A stretch of 64,000 nucleotides of DNA from Lachnospiraceae bacterium OF09-6 (GCA_003435055.1 QUMM01000013.1:1-64000), one strand, 5' to 3'. Shown: positions 46,507 through 57,894, counted from the first letter of the stretch. Notes: generated by a model not told the origin, from the sequence alone. Numbers and translations are program-made.

Positions 46507-47031
46507 TTACAAATATGTAACAATCACAAAACTTGCCAGAATCCCTGCCATCGTAGCCAGCAATGCTCCATTTCTCGTATAGCGTCCATTTTTTATGGAA
46601 ACTGCCGCAAAATAAACACTCATTGTGTAAAAAACCGTCTCCGTGCAGCTCATAAATATAGACGCAAGCAGACCAATGTCAGAATCTGGTCCATACTTTT
46701 GAAACAGATCCAGCGTCAGCCCTGTCGCTGCGCTGGCGGAAAACAGCCGCATCACCAATACCGGCAGAATTTCTGTCGAAAATCCACTGTTTTTCAGCAG
46801 AGCTCCCAGCAGATCCACAATCTCATCCAGCAGCCCGGACCCACGCAGGACTCCTGCTGCTGTCAACAGTCCAATCCACGCAGGAAGTAACTGCGCAGTT
46901 GTTTTCAGACCTTTTGCCGCTCCTTTTAAAAAGATCGAATATACTGGTCTTTTTTTTAATATCCCGTCCATCACGATCACAGTGACCAGTAATGGAATTG
47001 TCAGTACGGATACATAATTCAGGATTTCCAT
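46507..47031 (-). CDS. spmB: Spore maturation protein B
   Basis: A 174-residue membrane protein of the nucleoside-recognition (Gate) family: YVSVLTIPLLVTVIVMDGIL, AAKGLKTTAQLLPAWIGLLT, VLVMRLFSASAATGLTLDLF and FMSCTETVFYTMSVYFAAVS. SpmA and SpmB are needed for spore core dehydration in Bacillus. spmA is not adjacent here. The ribosome-site-like GGGTG before the start is inside the hairpin at 47037-47076. Confidence 0.9.
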   Translation of the reverse strand: MEILNYVSVLTIPLLVTVIVMDGILKKRPVYSIFLKGAAKGLKTTAQLLPAWIGLLTAAGVLRGSGLLDEIVDLLGALLKNSGFSTEILPVLVMRLFSASAATGLTLDLFQKYGPDSDIGLLASIFMSCTETVFYTMSVYFAAVSIKNGRYTRNGALLATMAGILASFVIVTYL

Positions 47032-47036
47032 AAAAT

Positions 47037-47076
47037 CACCCGGGACATCTACTTTTTACAGTCTATGTTCCGGGTG
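47037..47076 (-). terminator. Hairpin between the surface protein and spmB
   Basis: Arms CACCCGGGACA and TGTTCCGGGTG (11 pairs, one G-T). On the minus strand the following bases are ATTTTATGG, where ATG is the spmB start. It could end the surface-protein mRNA or fold over the spmB ribosome site. Confidence 0.6.
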
Positions 47077-47086
47077 TCTGATTCTA

Positions 47087-50000
47087 TTATTCTTTTCTTC
47101 GTTTTTTTATGAGTACTGCTGCAAACAAGATACATGCAGCGGCCAACATAGACAGATAGAGTACCACATTTGTTGTATCTCCTGTCTGTACAGAATTGCC
47201 ACCGGCCGCCAGTTCTGCCGCCGCTGATGCAGATCCCCCATATCCGGCGTATTCTGCATTGTAAGAATTCTTCAGTTCACTGGAAGATACTGCCTGTGCG
47301 CCCGCTGGTTCTGTTACATAATCATTGGTGATCTCCGCAATCAGATCCTTGCTGGTGTCCATATGCAGTCCATCTTCCGGATTGTTTACCTTGAAAGTCG
47401 CATTATTCTTTAATGGATTGCCGTTCTTATCGGTCTCCGCTACATAATATACTCCTGCCGGTATATTCTCAAAAGTTGCTTCCGCATAGACCTGACTGGT
47501 AGTCATGGTCAGTCTGCGCACACCTGCTGCTGTATATCTCTTTGTCAGATTCTTATCGGTAAACAGGGCACAGTAATAAGTTCCATTCACCTTGATGGCA
47601 TTTCCTTTATAAGCAGCACGCATCACTACCCGAATGGTTCCGCTGGCTCTTCTGGTCTGCATGGTAACTGCTGCCTGATTTCCACTCTTATAAGTGTGGA
47701 ACACACCAGAGCCTGCCAGATCATATCCGGTTGGAGCTCCGGTCTCTACCAGAGTATACTCCGTATTTGCTGCCAGTACACCTTCTACCAGATGGCCGCC
47801 CTTTTCACTGGATGTCCAGGATACCGCATTCCCATTTTTATCTTTTACTACATTGCCATCCTTGTCACGGATCTCCAGCTTTGCACCGGACAGAATCTTC
47901 AGATTCGTATATTCATAAGCTTTTTTTCCATTCCTGGTCACCTGTGTTCTGCTGTCGTAACCTTTTCTGGTTACCAGAACTTTTACGGTATCTGCTGAAA
48001 TCGCTACCGTTTTTTCCTGTCTGGTTCTGGAAGAAAGTGCGATCTGTTTACCGACACTGTAAGATCCTGACGCTGTAGGTGCTCCTATAATGTAACCTGC
48101 CGGAGCTGAGGTCTGCACTATCTGGTACTTTGTGTTAGGATCAAGCAGTCCCACAACTTCTGTCAGCTGTCCTTCTGTGGTAATCGTCTTCAACACAGCA
48201 TTCTCTTTTTTAATTGCAATGGTTGCTCCACTTACATAGCTTCCTGAATATGGTGACGTCTTGGATACATTATCAATAACTCCTACTTTTATCACTGTTG
48301 GCTGATTGGAAAATGTAATAATCGGATCTGCACCTTTGGTATCCATCTTGTAGGTATTGCTCTTCAGATCAGAAGTAGTGGCATTATAATGTCCTGTCAC
48401 TCTGGTCTGTGTAATCGTATACTTCATACCACGTTCCAGCATGCCAACCAGCTTTGCCTGACCATTGCTGTCTGTGGTAACAGTGGTACCCTTATCTGCT
48501 CCATCCGACTTCTTCACAGTAATCTTCACATTCTCCAGGGCTTTACCGCTTCTGCTGTCTACTGTCTTCAGTGTCATTATCATCGGTTTATAGGACAATT
48601 CTGCGGATGGAGTCAGACTCTTCTGATCATCCACTGTGATCTCCTGCGATTTGCTTTCCATCCAGTACTGTGCCGGAATAGTATCTGTATCTCCCGTTAC
48701 CGTATACTTTCCTTCCGGGAGACCCCTGATCACAGCAATACCACTATTGTCTGCTGCTGCGGTAATCACCGGTGTTGTCGTACCTTCTGGTGTGACACTG
48801 AACTTCATACCGTCAAACTTTTTATCTGGCTTGTCCGTTCCGGTTGCAGAAAGCGTAACCTCAGAATATACATTCTCGATGGTAATACCAAAATCTCCAT
48901 CCAGACTGAACTGACTGCTTCCGTCTGCACCTGATGTCAGGGCAACACCCGCTGTATTCTTATATATGGTATAATAATCTGCATTTCCGACAAATGTATT
49001 GTTACTGATATAATTGCCACCGGCATTGATGGTATATGTCGCTTTCAGCACTACTTCGCCTTCTGCTACTGTTCCATTTACAGGAAGGCCAGAAATCTTA
49101 ATTCCTTTACTGCTATTTACAATAGCTGCCGCAATTGTTATTTGGCTGCCTGTTATCTGGACTGCATTTGTATCTTTCGTGATATCTTTTTCACCGGTGT
49201 CTGTAATCTGCGTAATTGTTATTGCAGGCACGGCATTCTGCAGATCTGCAATATTCGTTGCGCTGATAACCAAATCTTTCGCTGTCGGTTTATCAGTTCC
49301 AACAGACTGCACTGTCAGTGTGAGATTATTGGCCGGCTGCGCCTGTGTCTCGCTTTCCTGCACTGCAATCTGCGGTGCTGTCGTCTCTGATGTTACAGTT
49401 TCCGGTTCCTTTGTCTCTGGAGCCGTAGTCTCAACCTCCGTAGCCGGAACTTCTGTCTCTTTCACTGTCTCGGATTCACTCTGTTTTTCTGTCTCTTTTT
49501 CTTTGGTCACTGCAAAAAGATAATCAGAAAATCCATCGGTAGAAAATGTGATGGTCTCTTTCCCAGCTTTTTCTTCTGCTTTTTTGATCTCCAATTTCTC
49601 GGCAGTCTGGTCTTTTTCACTGGTGGGTCCAGCTTCTGTTGTCTTCTCAGTCTCTGCTTCAGACGCTGTCTCTTCGCCTTCTGCATTTTGCCTCTTCATT
49701 GCATCCAGTTCTTCGTCTGTCAGATCACGGATATGGAATACTTCCAGACCTTCTTCTTTCAGATCCTTCTGGAATTCCTTCTTATCGATCACTACTGTCA
49801 CCTTAATGTCTGCTTTTTCTCTCGGTGTCAGCTCGATCTCTTTGTTATTCTTTTCAAAGTGCAGATCGTAGATCTGATAGCCGGTGATCTCATACCGGCC
49901 AGCAGCTTCTTCTGCCAGTTTCAGATCCTCTTTTGCTTCTTTCGTATCCTTTTTTACAACATCTGCTACCAGTTCTGCCCCTTTCGGCAGATCCATGTCA

Positions 50001-50446
50001 TCTGGCACCTCTACACTGACGGTATAGTTCTTCTCCCCAGCTGTGTAGATACCATCTTCCGTTTCTTTTTCCGTCTTTTTCTCGGTATCGGTCTGCTTTT
50101 CGGTTGCCTGCGTACTGCTCTCGCTCTGCTCCTCTGTTGGAGTCTCCGTTGGTGCCTCTGTAGCAGGAGCTGGCGCTTCTGTCGGAGCTTCCGTGGCTGG
50201 TGCCTCCGTTGGCGCTTCTGTCGCAGGGGCTGGTGCCTCCGTTGGTGCTTCTGTCGGAGCCTCTGTGGCTGGCGCCTCGGTCGGGGCTTCCGTGGCTGGT
50301 GCCTCCGTTGGTGCTTCCTCTGCCTGCGTAGCAATCTCCTCTGCCTGCGCAGACTCTTCCTCTGCCAGACCGGTCATACTGATATTTGAAAATAACATAG
50401 AGGCCGTCAGCAATGCTGCCGCTCCCCTTTTCCATCTATGTCTCAT
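47087..50446 (-). CDS. Cell-wall surface protein with SpaA-type domains
   Basis: A 1119-residue wall protein. Signal peptide (about 1-28), a Thr-Glu-Ala-Pro repeat stalk (about 44-105), an acidic domain, a Thr/Glu-rich stretch, then several SpaA/Cna-B-like beta domains (for example MTLKTVDSRSGKALENVKIT, VLVTRKGYDSRTQVT and VEGVLAANTEYTLVETGAPT). The C-terminus has a sorting signal SVQTGDTTN, a hydrophobic helix and KKRRKE. Isopeptide-type stalk proteins like this act in adhesion. The VQTGD tail is a candidate substrate for the class B sortase at 2.5 kb or another elsewhere. Confidence 0.88.
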   Translation of the reverse strand: MRHRWKRGAAALLTASMLFSNISMTGLAEEESAQAEEIATQAEEAPTEAPATEAPTEAPATEAPTEAPTEAPAPATEAPTEAPATEAPTEAPAPATEAPTETPTEEQSESSTQATEKQTDTEKKTEKETEDGIYTAGEKNYTVSVEVPDDMDLPKGAELVADVVKKDTKEAKEDLKLAEEAAGRYEITGYQIYDLHFEKNNKEIELTPREKADIKVTVVIDKKEFQKDLKEEGLEVFHIRDLTDEELDAMKRQNAEGEETASEAETEKTTEAGPTSEKDQTAEKLEIKKAEEKAGKETITFSTDGFSDYLFAVTKEKETEKQSESETVKETEVPATEVETTAPETKEPETVTSETTAPQIAVQESETQAQPANNLTLTVQSVGTDKPTAKDLVISATNIADLQNAVPAITITQITDTGEKDITKDTNAVQITGSQITIAAAIVNSSKGIKISGLPVNGTVAEGEVVLKATYTINAGGNYISNNTFVGNADYYTIYKNTAGVALTSGADGSSQFSLDGDFGITIENVYSEVTLSATGTDKPDKKFDGMKFSVTPEGTTTPVITAAADNSGIAVIRGLPEGKYTVTGDTDTIPAQYWMESKSQEITVDDQKSLTPSAELSYKPMIMTLKTVDSRSGKALENVKITVKKSDGADKGTTVTTDSNGQAKLVGMLERGMKYTITQTRVTGHYNATTSDLKSNTYKMDTKGADPIITFSNQPTVIKVGVIDNVSKTSPYSGSYVSGATIAIKKENAVLKTITTEGQLTEVVGLLDPNTKYQIVQTSAPAGYIIGAPTASGSYSVGKQIALSSRTRQEKTVAISADTVKVLVTRKGYDSRTQVTRNGKKAYEYTNLKILSGAKLEIRDKDGNVVKDKNGNAVSWTSSEKGGHLVEGVLAANTEYTLVETGAPTGYDLAGSGVFHTYKSGNQAAVTMQTRRASGTIRVVMRAAYKGNAIKVNGTYYCALFTDKNLTKRYTAAGVRRLTMTTSQVYAEATFENIPAGVYYVAETDKNGNPLKNNATFKVNNPEDGLHMDTSKDLIAEITNDYVTEPAGAQAVSSSELKNSYNAEYAGYGGSASAAAELAAGGNSVQTGDTTNVVLYLSMLAAACILFAAVLIKKRRKE
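50131..50317 (-). repeat. TEAP-repeat coding tract
   Basis: Imperfect 12- to 18-base repeats encode EAPTEAPATEAPTEAPA-like runs in the surface protein. Such tracts often change length by recombination and extend the stalk. Confidence 0.8.
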
Positions 50447-50487
50447 TTGATATCCTCCATTCTCTCATGGTACGGTTTCTTTTCCTC

Positions 50488-50496
50488 AGTATAACA
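50488..50496 (-). promoter_or_regulatory. Extended -10 promoter of the surface protein gene
   Basis: Minus-strand TGTTATACT (TGN plus TATACT), no clear -35. It lies about 40 bases before the start. Confidence 0.5.
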
Positions 50497-50538
50497 CGGA
50501 CAGTTCGGTTTTCCTATCTTAAAATTGTGAACTTTTCT

Positions 50539-51422
50539 TTAAACTTTTTTTGAGGTTGCTGCTGAAAAACGTTTTTCTCCAATCATCTGCAGCCCCATCG
50601 GCAGCAATAACAATACTGCATAAGCTCCATAGAACACCACCGACATTCCCGTGATCCGGTTCATCATGATAGTTGGGTTATACTGAATGCTTGTCTGGTT
50701 AAATGCCACCGCCATAAGAGTGACTGTGATACAGGCAAATATGGCAATGACAAAGCTTCGGTCACGGTTATCGAACCGGTAGATGGAGAACGCCGTCCGT
50801 CCCCGCAGGAATATCCGCGGCATTTCATGGAAGCTGCACTGTCCATGAAGTCTTCCAGCGTCCAGGTAATTAAAATAGAAAGAAAGCTGCACATATGCAG
50901 CAGACACTGCAGCGGATTGCCCTGAAAGCAGCCCTTTCCGATGCCTCTGCGGGACAGCTCGATTCTTCGTCCCCTCTGTTTTATCCTCGGTACAAACCGG
51001 AGCAGAATAGACAGATACAGGGACAGTCTTGGGGAAATTCTGCCAAATAAATAGACTACTTTGTCTGCGGATACCACTGCAAAGATGCAGGAAAAGATCA
51101 TGATTACGGCAGCGATCTTCGTTCCCCGGATAATCCCCACCGTCACAGCTTCCAGCGTGATTTGATTGCCGATAAAATTCATCCTCAGATTGGTAATTCC
51201 AAAGTGGTTATAATAAGAATACCAGGCTGTGTAAGCCCCGATCAGCGGAATCAGACACAAGTTAAAAATCAGCGACCGCTTTCCATTTAATTTAATGGAA
51301 TAGACAAATGCACACAAAAACGAAATGGCCAGATAAACCGGGTGGTCGAAGTTCACTGCACAGACGATGGCGGTCACAAAATAGATCAGGTTGATCATTG
51401 GATGGTAACTGTCAAATCTCAT
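50539..51422 (-). CDS. ecfT: ECF transporter T component (second copy, one frameshift)
   Basis: About 294 residues, CbiQ-type membrane protein: RFDSYHPMINLIYFVTAIVC, then ISPRLSLYLSILLRFVPRIK, DSAASMKCRGY and, after restoring one G near 50803, GRTAFSIYRFDNRDRSFVIA. The coupling-helix motif is ASMKCRG. It overlaps the S-component stop by four bases (ATGA). It is a divergent paralogue of the T gene at 53.8 kb; both share the GRT/KRT-FSIYRF stretch. Confidence 0.9.
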
Positions 51423-52162
51423 GCTTCATCCTCTTCCATCATGCCGTATTTTACTTTGATCCGGTCCAGCTTCTCCATGATCGGCTTCTCCAGAAGCAGT
51501 ACCGTCAGGAAGGTCGCCAGTGCATGGATGGCATTTACCGGAAGTCCGGATGCATAAATGGCGGCTGCAGAAGCCTTGTTAATCTCATTGGTCATCAGGA
51601 ATAACGAGCAGGTATCCAGGAGAGGCCCCGTCACCAGCAGTACTTCCAGTCCGCCAAAGATGGCTGCCGGCACATTTTTGTCCTTCTTCAGTACCCCCGC
51701 ATGGGTCAGAAGGCCTGCCAGAAATCCTGCGATTCCATAGGCAAACATCTGCCACGGGGTCCACGGTCCCTGTCCAAAAATAAAGTTGCTGACAAAGGCA
51801 CTGACTGCACCGGTCAGGAATCCAGATTCTGCCCCAAATGCCATCCCGGTAATGATGACGATACCCACCAGCGGCTTAAAATGCGGCAGCATGATAAAAG
51901 CTGCACGGGAGGCCACGGCAATGGCACACATCACCGCCAGCGTCACGATCTCACGGGCTTCCGGCTTGCGCTTTTCAAAGCTTAAGAAGAACGGCACCAT
52001 GGATAAAATGATCAGCACCATGCTGCATAAATAATACTTCCGGTTGCCAAAGTAACGGGAAGCCAGTAGCACCACCGGAATCATCAGGCAGATCACCACT
52101 ACACTGATCAAGGTGTGGGCTGGTATCTTTTTCTTATTCTTTTCTATCTGTTTTTCTGACAT
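51419..52162 (-). CDS. ECF transporter substrate-binding (S) component
   Basis: A 247-residue membrane protein with about seven helices. After a basic start it reads AVMCAIAVASRAAFIMLPHF, KPLVGIVIITGMAFGAESGF and SNFIFGQGPWTPWQMFAYGI, the last a strong match to S components seen with T/A/T gene sets in Clostridia. Substrate cannot be read directly; the co-transcribed toroid and DUF4430 proteins suggest a large ligand such as a corrinoid. Overlaps the ATPase gene by 19 bases. Confidence 0.85.
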   Translation of the reverse strand: MSEKQIEKNKKKIPAHTLISVVVICLMIPVVLLASRYFGNRKYYLCSMVLIILSMVPFFLSFEKRKPEAREIVTLAVMCAIAVASRAAFIMLPHFKPLVGIVIITGMAFGAESGFLTGAVSAFVSNFIFGQGPWTPWQMFAYGIAGFLAGLLTHAGVLKKDKNVPAAIFGGLEVLLVTGPLLDTCSLFLMTNEINKASAAAIYASGLPVNAIHALATFLTVLLLEKPIMEKLDRIKVKYGMMEEDEA

Positions 52163-53822
52163 AATTCGATCACATCCTCATTGGTAATGGCATTGGTAAA
52201 CACATGCCGGCTCATACGGTTGGCTGCCGTGGTATAGAAGCTGTTGTGAGAGAAGAAACGGTTCGGCGTATTGGTGGTGACGATGCCGCCATCAAAAAAC
52301 ATGCTGACCAGATCCGCATACCGGGCACAGAATTCCACATCGTGGGATACCATAATAATCGTCACGCCCCGCTCCTTTAACTTCATCATGATATCTGCAA
52401 ACTTCTGCTTGAAGAAGCTGTCGATGCCTTTGGTCGGTTCATCCAGCAGTAAGACCTTCGGATCTGTCAGAAGCACCTTCGCCAGTGCCGCTCTCTGCTG
52501 CTCGCCACCGGACAAATCATAGGGATGACTCTTCAGCAGACGGGTAATGTCACAAAGTTCTGCCATTTCCGCCACCTTTTCTGCCTTTTCCTCTTTGCTT
52601 CCGGTCAGCATCTCTTCCAGTTCTTCCTGCACACTCTTCTTTGCAAAGAGGCTCTGGGGATCCTGCGGCAGCATGGCCAGATTACCCAGGAACAGCTCCC
52701 CGGACTTATACTTTTTCACTTCTTTGCCATTGATCAGTACTTTTCCTCGATAAGGCTTACAGATATTGCTAATCACTTTTAATGTGGTGGATTTACCCGT
52801 TCCGTTGCCGCCTACTATGGCATAGAGCACATGTTTCGGTACCTGAAGCGTGACTCCTTTGAGCACATCCGGGCTGTCCTTTTCATAACGGAACCAGGCT
52901 TCCTTCACCAGCACCGCAGGATCTTTGATGTTGTCCGGATCCAGGTTGGTTTCCGGCGTATCATCCACCGCAGTCACCTGTGGGGCATGGTCTTGAAACA
53001 CCTGATCCAGCCATTCTGCACCTTCCCGGACGGTTAAGGGACATCTGCCCTTTCCTCCCACACCATAAAAGATCTGTACCGGAGTCGGCATGGCAGTAAA
53101 CATCTCATTGCCGCACTTCTTCAGGTAATCACCCACTTTCCGCGGTTCATCCTTTGCAATCATTTTCCCGTCTTCGATCACCACCACTTTATCTGAGCAG
53201 TAGTAGATATCTTCCAGACGATGCTCGGTAATGATGATCGTGGTACGCAGTTCCCTGTTGATCTTCTTCACCGTATTCAGGAAATCCGATGCGGCGATGG
53301 GATCCAGCTGGCTGGTCGGCTCATCCAGAATCAGTACACTCGGCTGCATAGCATGATGGATGCCAGATTCAGCAGCTGCTTCTGGCCGCCGGACAGTTCA
53401 TTCACATTCTTGTGGAACCATCCCTGGATGCCGAAGTAACTGGCCATTTCTGCCACCCTCAGACGGATGGTTTTCTGATCTGTCCCCAGGCTTTCCAGTC
53501 CAAAGGCCAGTTCATGCCAGACCTTGTCTGTGACGATCTGGTTATCCGGATTCTGCATCACGTAGCCAATCCTGAAGGACTGGGTACGCAGATCTGTATC
53601 TTTTAAGTTTTTCCCTTCAAATAAAATTTCACCTTCCAGCTTCCCATGAGGTGCCAGAACACTTTTCAAATGCTTCAGCAGGGTGGTCTTGCCGCTTCCG
53701 CTTCGCCCGCAGACCGTTACATATTCCCCCTGCTCGATATTCAGATTGATATCCGACAGCGCCGGGTGATTCTTTGCTGTCGGATAGGTAAATGTCAGAT
53801 TTTTGATTTCAAATTGAGCCAT
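52144..53822 (-). CDS. ECF transporter double ATPase, A1-A2 fusion (one frameshift)
   Basis: About 559 residues with two ABC domains. First: Walker A GRSGSGKTTLLKHL, Q-loop YVMQNPDNQIV, signature LSGGQKQLLNLASIM. One G is missing near 53351; with it the chain reads ASIMAMQPSVLILDEPTSQL. Second: VGGNGTGKSTTLKVI, LSGGEQQRAALAKVLL, LLLDEPTKGID, VSHDVEF. The two halves replace separate EcfA and EcfA'. Overlaps the upstream T gene by 28 bases. Confidence 0.93.
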
Positions 53823-54685
53823 CTCGCTTCCTCCCAGATATTTACGGCTGACGGTATGGCCAGAAAAGCTATGTAAGCCATCAGCCCCGCTTTTGTATAT
53901 GAATTCTGCCAGCTTTGGATGGAAAGCTGCGGTGTATAAGTGACAGATGCAGCGTCGTGTATCCCACAGAAGACCACGAGGGACGCCAGCAGAATCATCA
54001 CCGCCAGCAGCACTTTATCTCTGTTTTCAAAACGGTAAATGGAAAAGGTGGTGCGTTTTCCACAGCCATAACCACGGCTTCTCATGCTGTCTGCCGTAAT
54101 GACACTTCCTTCCAGTGCCCAGCTGGTCAACGTAGATAAAAGCACCATACTGTGCTCCATCCTCTCTTTTTTATCTCCCGTATCCGTGCCCTTGCCAATG
54201 CAGTGTCTTGCCCCGTTGAGCTGTGTAACCTTGTTCTTATAAGAAGGAACCAGGCGCAGCACCATAGTCAGGATCAGGGTCACCGACGGTGCCATTTTTC
54301 CAAATAAATATAAAAACTTGTCACTGGTCATGACTGCATTGTAGCAGGCAAACCACATGAGCACCGATACCATCATGGCACCGAGGGCCGCTCCATAACA
54401 CAGGGCTTCCAGCGTATAGGGTCTGCCCCCGGCGTACCGGAATAATACATGTTCTCCGTAAGTGTTAAACACCGGATTCATCAGGGACAATACCAGTAAT
54501 AACGGAATCATCCCTCCCACGAACTTCCAGCCCTGCCACCCCCTGGCTGTCAGGTAATACAGCATAGATAACAGCACCGATGCAGCCAGAAAGGCCGGAT
54601 GGAGCAGAATCATGCCGCATACGATGGCCACGATAAAAAAGGTGAAATTGATCACCGGATGATAGGATGCGAATTTATCTCTCAC
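53795..54685 (-). CDS. ecfT: ECF transporter T component (first copy)
   Basis: About 296 residues from a GTG start at 54685 (VRDKFASYHPVINFTFFIVA), which overlaps the end of the toroid gene by 11 bases. Motifs: APSVTLILTMVLRLVPSYKN, DSMRSRGYGCGKRTTFSIYR. It links the two ATPase halves to the S component. Two different T proteins in one operon may form alternative transporters or a heteromeric one. Confidence 0.9.
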   Translation of the reverse strand: MRDKFASYHPVINFTFFIVAIVCGMILLHPAFLAASVLLSMLYYLTARGWQGWKFVGGMIPLLLVLSLMNPVFNTYGEHVLFRYAGGRPYTLEALCYGAALGAMMVSVLMWFACYNAVMTSDKFLYLFGKMAPSVTLILTMVLRLVPSYKNKVTQLNGARHCIGKGTDTGDKKERMEHSMVLLSTLTSWALEGSVITADSMRSRGYGCGKRTTFSIYRFENRDKVLLAVMILLASLVVFCGIHDAASVTYTPQLSIQSWQNSYTKAGLMAYIAFLAIPSAVNIWEEARWLNLKSKI

Positions 54686-57600
54686 GCTCTTCACCCGTTT
54701 TCTTTTTGCCTTTTCTGGAAAGGGACAGGCGCATGGCTCCCAGAATAGCCAGCAGTGCTGCTGCTCCCGCACCTGGAATCAGATACATCCACAGCGGTTT
54801 CTGTGTGGATTCTTCCGGCTTCATCAGATCCTCCATGGAACCGTTGTATCCGGCAATGCCGAATCTGGAGAACTGGTCCGTATCGAACTCAATTCTGCTT
54901 CCTGCGATATGACCGTCGATGAATTCCAGACTGCCGTCGTCCTTCAGGTGTACCACAGCCACGTTCTCATAGTCCCCTAAGTCTGCCAGCGGCACACTGA
55001 CCCGCACCAGATCGTCCGGTTCCCACTGGGTATTATCCAGAAGATCCATCAGGGAAATATCCGTCAGATCAATAGTTCTCCCTGGCCTTTCAGCGCCTGG
55101 CTTACCTGCTCTGCCTGACTGCTTTCCACATTCAGACTGCTTGCTTCCACCTGCACATACCATGGTAGGATCTCTTCTTCATTATCACGCAGATCAATGT
55201 CTGCCGCTTTATCATAGTGGTTCGTCTCTTTGAAACTCTCTACCGCCTTTTCATAATCTTTATAATGGCTGCTTGCTTCTACTTCTTTTTTCTGTGCGTC
55301 CGTCAGTTCCGAATAAGTCAGGTAAATATCCAGAATCTGTTCTTTCTGCGCATCCGTATAGTCCTCCGCATCATCTGGCAGTTTCTCAGAAACCTTTGTC
55401 TTACGGAACAGACTGTTCAGTTCTGTAATCAGACTGGTGACTTCTTTTTCCGTCTTTGTGCCACCCTTTTTTTCTGTCGTTTTTGTGGCATTCTTGTCTG
55501 TTTCTTTTTCCGATTCTTTTTCTTTTGTATCCGCTGTAGTCTTGCCAGATGCTGTTTTACCAGCTGCTGTACCGCCTTTCTTACCGGAAGATCCTGATAC
55601 CAGATTTACCTTTTTGGTGCTTCCTTTGGTCTTTTTCTTAGTAGTTGAACTGTTTTTTTTGCCACTTCCGGATCCTGAACCGCTTTCACTGCCGGAACCG
55701 CTGGATTTTTCCAGCTCCTGCAGCTTCTTCATGGATGCTTCCAGCTTACTGTAATTGGTCACCAGGGATTTCTGTACTGTTGTCAGGCTGTCATACATAG
55801 CTTTTGCCGCTTCAATCTGGTTCTTGTCCGCCAGCTTGATATTGTCCGGGATTGCTGCAATCAGCTTCTGTGCCGTTTCTGCTTTTTCTTTATCTGATGG
55901 GAGCTCCACATCTGTCATATCATAGAGACGGGTTTTTCCACCGGTAAACCGCTCATAGGCTGTCAGTGCATAATAAGCCTGTTCGGTAGCCATCTGATTG
56001 GCATCTCCCTTCAGTACATGCTTAAAGGATCCGTCAGCATTGGCATAAGTCAGAAGTGCGTCTATCACAGACTTACCATTCTTGACAAAACGACTGTCAG
56101 TATTCGGGTCAATCCCCATGGCTGTCAAGGCTACAATTACCTGAGAACAGCTCTCTGAGGTCTCGGAACCATAAGTGGCATAAGAGCCATTGCTCTTCTG
56201 TATAGCAGAAAGCTTATTCAGCCCTCTGTCTACTGCCGCTTTTACTTGAGCATTGGTACTGTAATATGGTGCCAGTGCCTGAATGGCCATAGCAGTCACA
56301 TCCGGGTCTGCACTCCGTCCGGACAGATCCCATCCACCTCCGGATACCTCCTGATCCAGAATATTCTGGATCAGCTTGTCTCTGGAATTCTGTGTTTTTC
56401 CTGATGCTGCCTGAGGGATCTCATAATCATGACTGTCAAAGGCGATCAATGCCCAGGTCGCTCCATTCACTCCCTGCCATACCGTCTGGTCATAATCTGA
56501 CAGCGGCTGAAGCAGGTTGTAGCCGCCCACGTTGGTAACATCTATCCCCAGAGAAGTCAGAGCCAGTACCACTCTGGAATAGTCTGTATAACGCTTGTCA
56601 TGAAGCTTTCCGTTGTTCTCTTTCAGCGTACTGATGACATTGGCCAGATATTTATTCAGCACATCATCCGTCAGTTTTCCACTTCTGGCCAGCCCAAGGA
56701 TCTCCCATTCCCCTCCAATGGAGCCAACAGACGGTGTCACCTTTTTGGATGAATCGGACAGGTTCTTCCCTGCTGATGTATAAGCACTGTCTATCTGGGA
56801 TGCACTGGCTGACAGGGCAGCGATCTCAGCTGATTTCTCCAGTTCAGTCAGATTCTCTGTCGTTTCTTCTGTCGCTGCTTCGGTTTCTGCCTCTGAGGCT
56901 TCCTCTGTCATGGCTTCTGTGGCAAATTCCACCAATAACAGCTCTGATCTACCTTCTCCGGTAAGGAGAATTTCGGCATAAGTAATATCCTCTGCCAGAT
57001 CTCCATAAACAGCCAGTTGCTCCCGGGTAATTTCATCCATGGAAAGGGCAAACTTTCCCAGATCTATGGTATAGGTATTTCCCTGCGTCGTATATGCATC
57101 TTGGATCGGATCATCGGGGCAAAGATACCAATGTTTGTCTGATTCTGTCAGATAGCCACCCCATTTTGTAAAGCTCAGTTCTTCGTTCTCTTTCTGATCC
57201 GGCACAGTAATCTGCAGGGTTTTGCAGTTTGCCGGTACCGTTACTTTCCAGACACCCTGCCGATACTCCACCGGATAGGTCTCTGTTCCTACTGTGAGGG
57301 TCTTTGGTAGATAGAAAGGTTCTTTTTTCAGGGTATTTCCTGCCTGATCTTTTACGAGCAGTTCCTCCAGATTCTCATCTGATTCTTCCTGTTCCTCTTC
57401 CCTCGTTGTTTCTTCTGTATCAGATTCTCCCGTTTTCGAATCTGCCGTCTTTTTCTGGGATGCATCTGTTTCTGATGTATGGCTTTCCGTCGTTTCGGTC
57501 TGCATCTCTCCTGTAGATGTCTGACTTTCTGTTGCTTTTGCCTGATTCTCGCCATCGGATGAGTCTGCATGATCGGTCTGCGCTTCTGTCTGACTTTCCG

Positions 57601-57862
57601 TCTCAGGTGCCGTGCTTTCCGTTTCCTGCACCTGTGCAGTCTCTGGCTGTGTCTCATTCTCTCCAGTCTGTTCTTTGTCACTCTCTGCCGGCTTCTCATT
57701 GTCAGCAGACTGTGCTTCTGCTTTTGCATCAACTGTACTTTCCGCATAAGTATCTGGCTGTGTTGCTTCTGCATTTACCGGCTCACATTGTGCATACAGT
57801 GTTCCGGTGCACAGTGTTGCCGTCATAAACAAGATGGATAATCGTTTCATTCTGTCTTTCAT
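54675..57862 (-). CDS. Membrane-anchored alpha/alpha-toroid surface protein (one frameshift)
   Basis: About 1062 residues. Signal peptide (1-32), a Thr/Glu/Ser-rich stalk, a small beta domain (KEPFYLPKTLTVGTETYPVE), then an alpha/alpha toroid of prenyltransferase/terpene-cyclase type (about 395-640) with QEVSGGGWDLSGRSADPDVT, MAIQALAPYY and QKSNGSYATYGSETSESCSQ. A helical repeat (KLIAAIPDNIKLADKNQIEA) and a Ser/Lys linker follow. One G is missing near 55080; after it the C-terminus reads RTIDLTDISLMDLLDNTQWE, a helix and KKKTGEERER. The toroid fold is that of the barrel of intrinsic factor. Confidence 0.85.
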
Positions 57863-57894
57863 TACTTTTCCCCTTCTTCATCCGACGCCTGATT

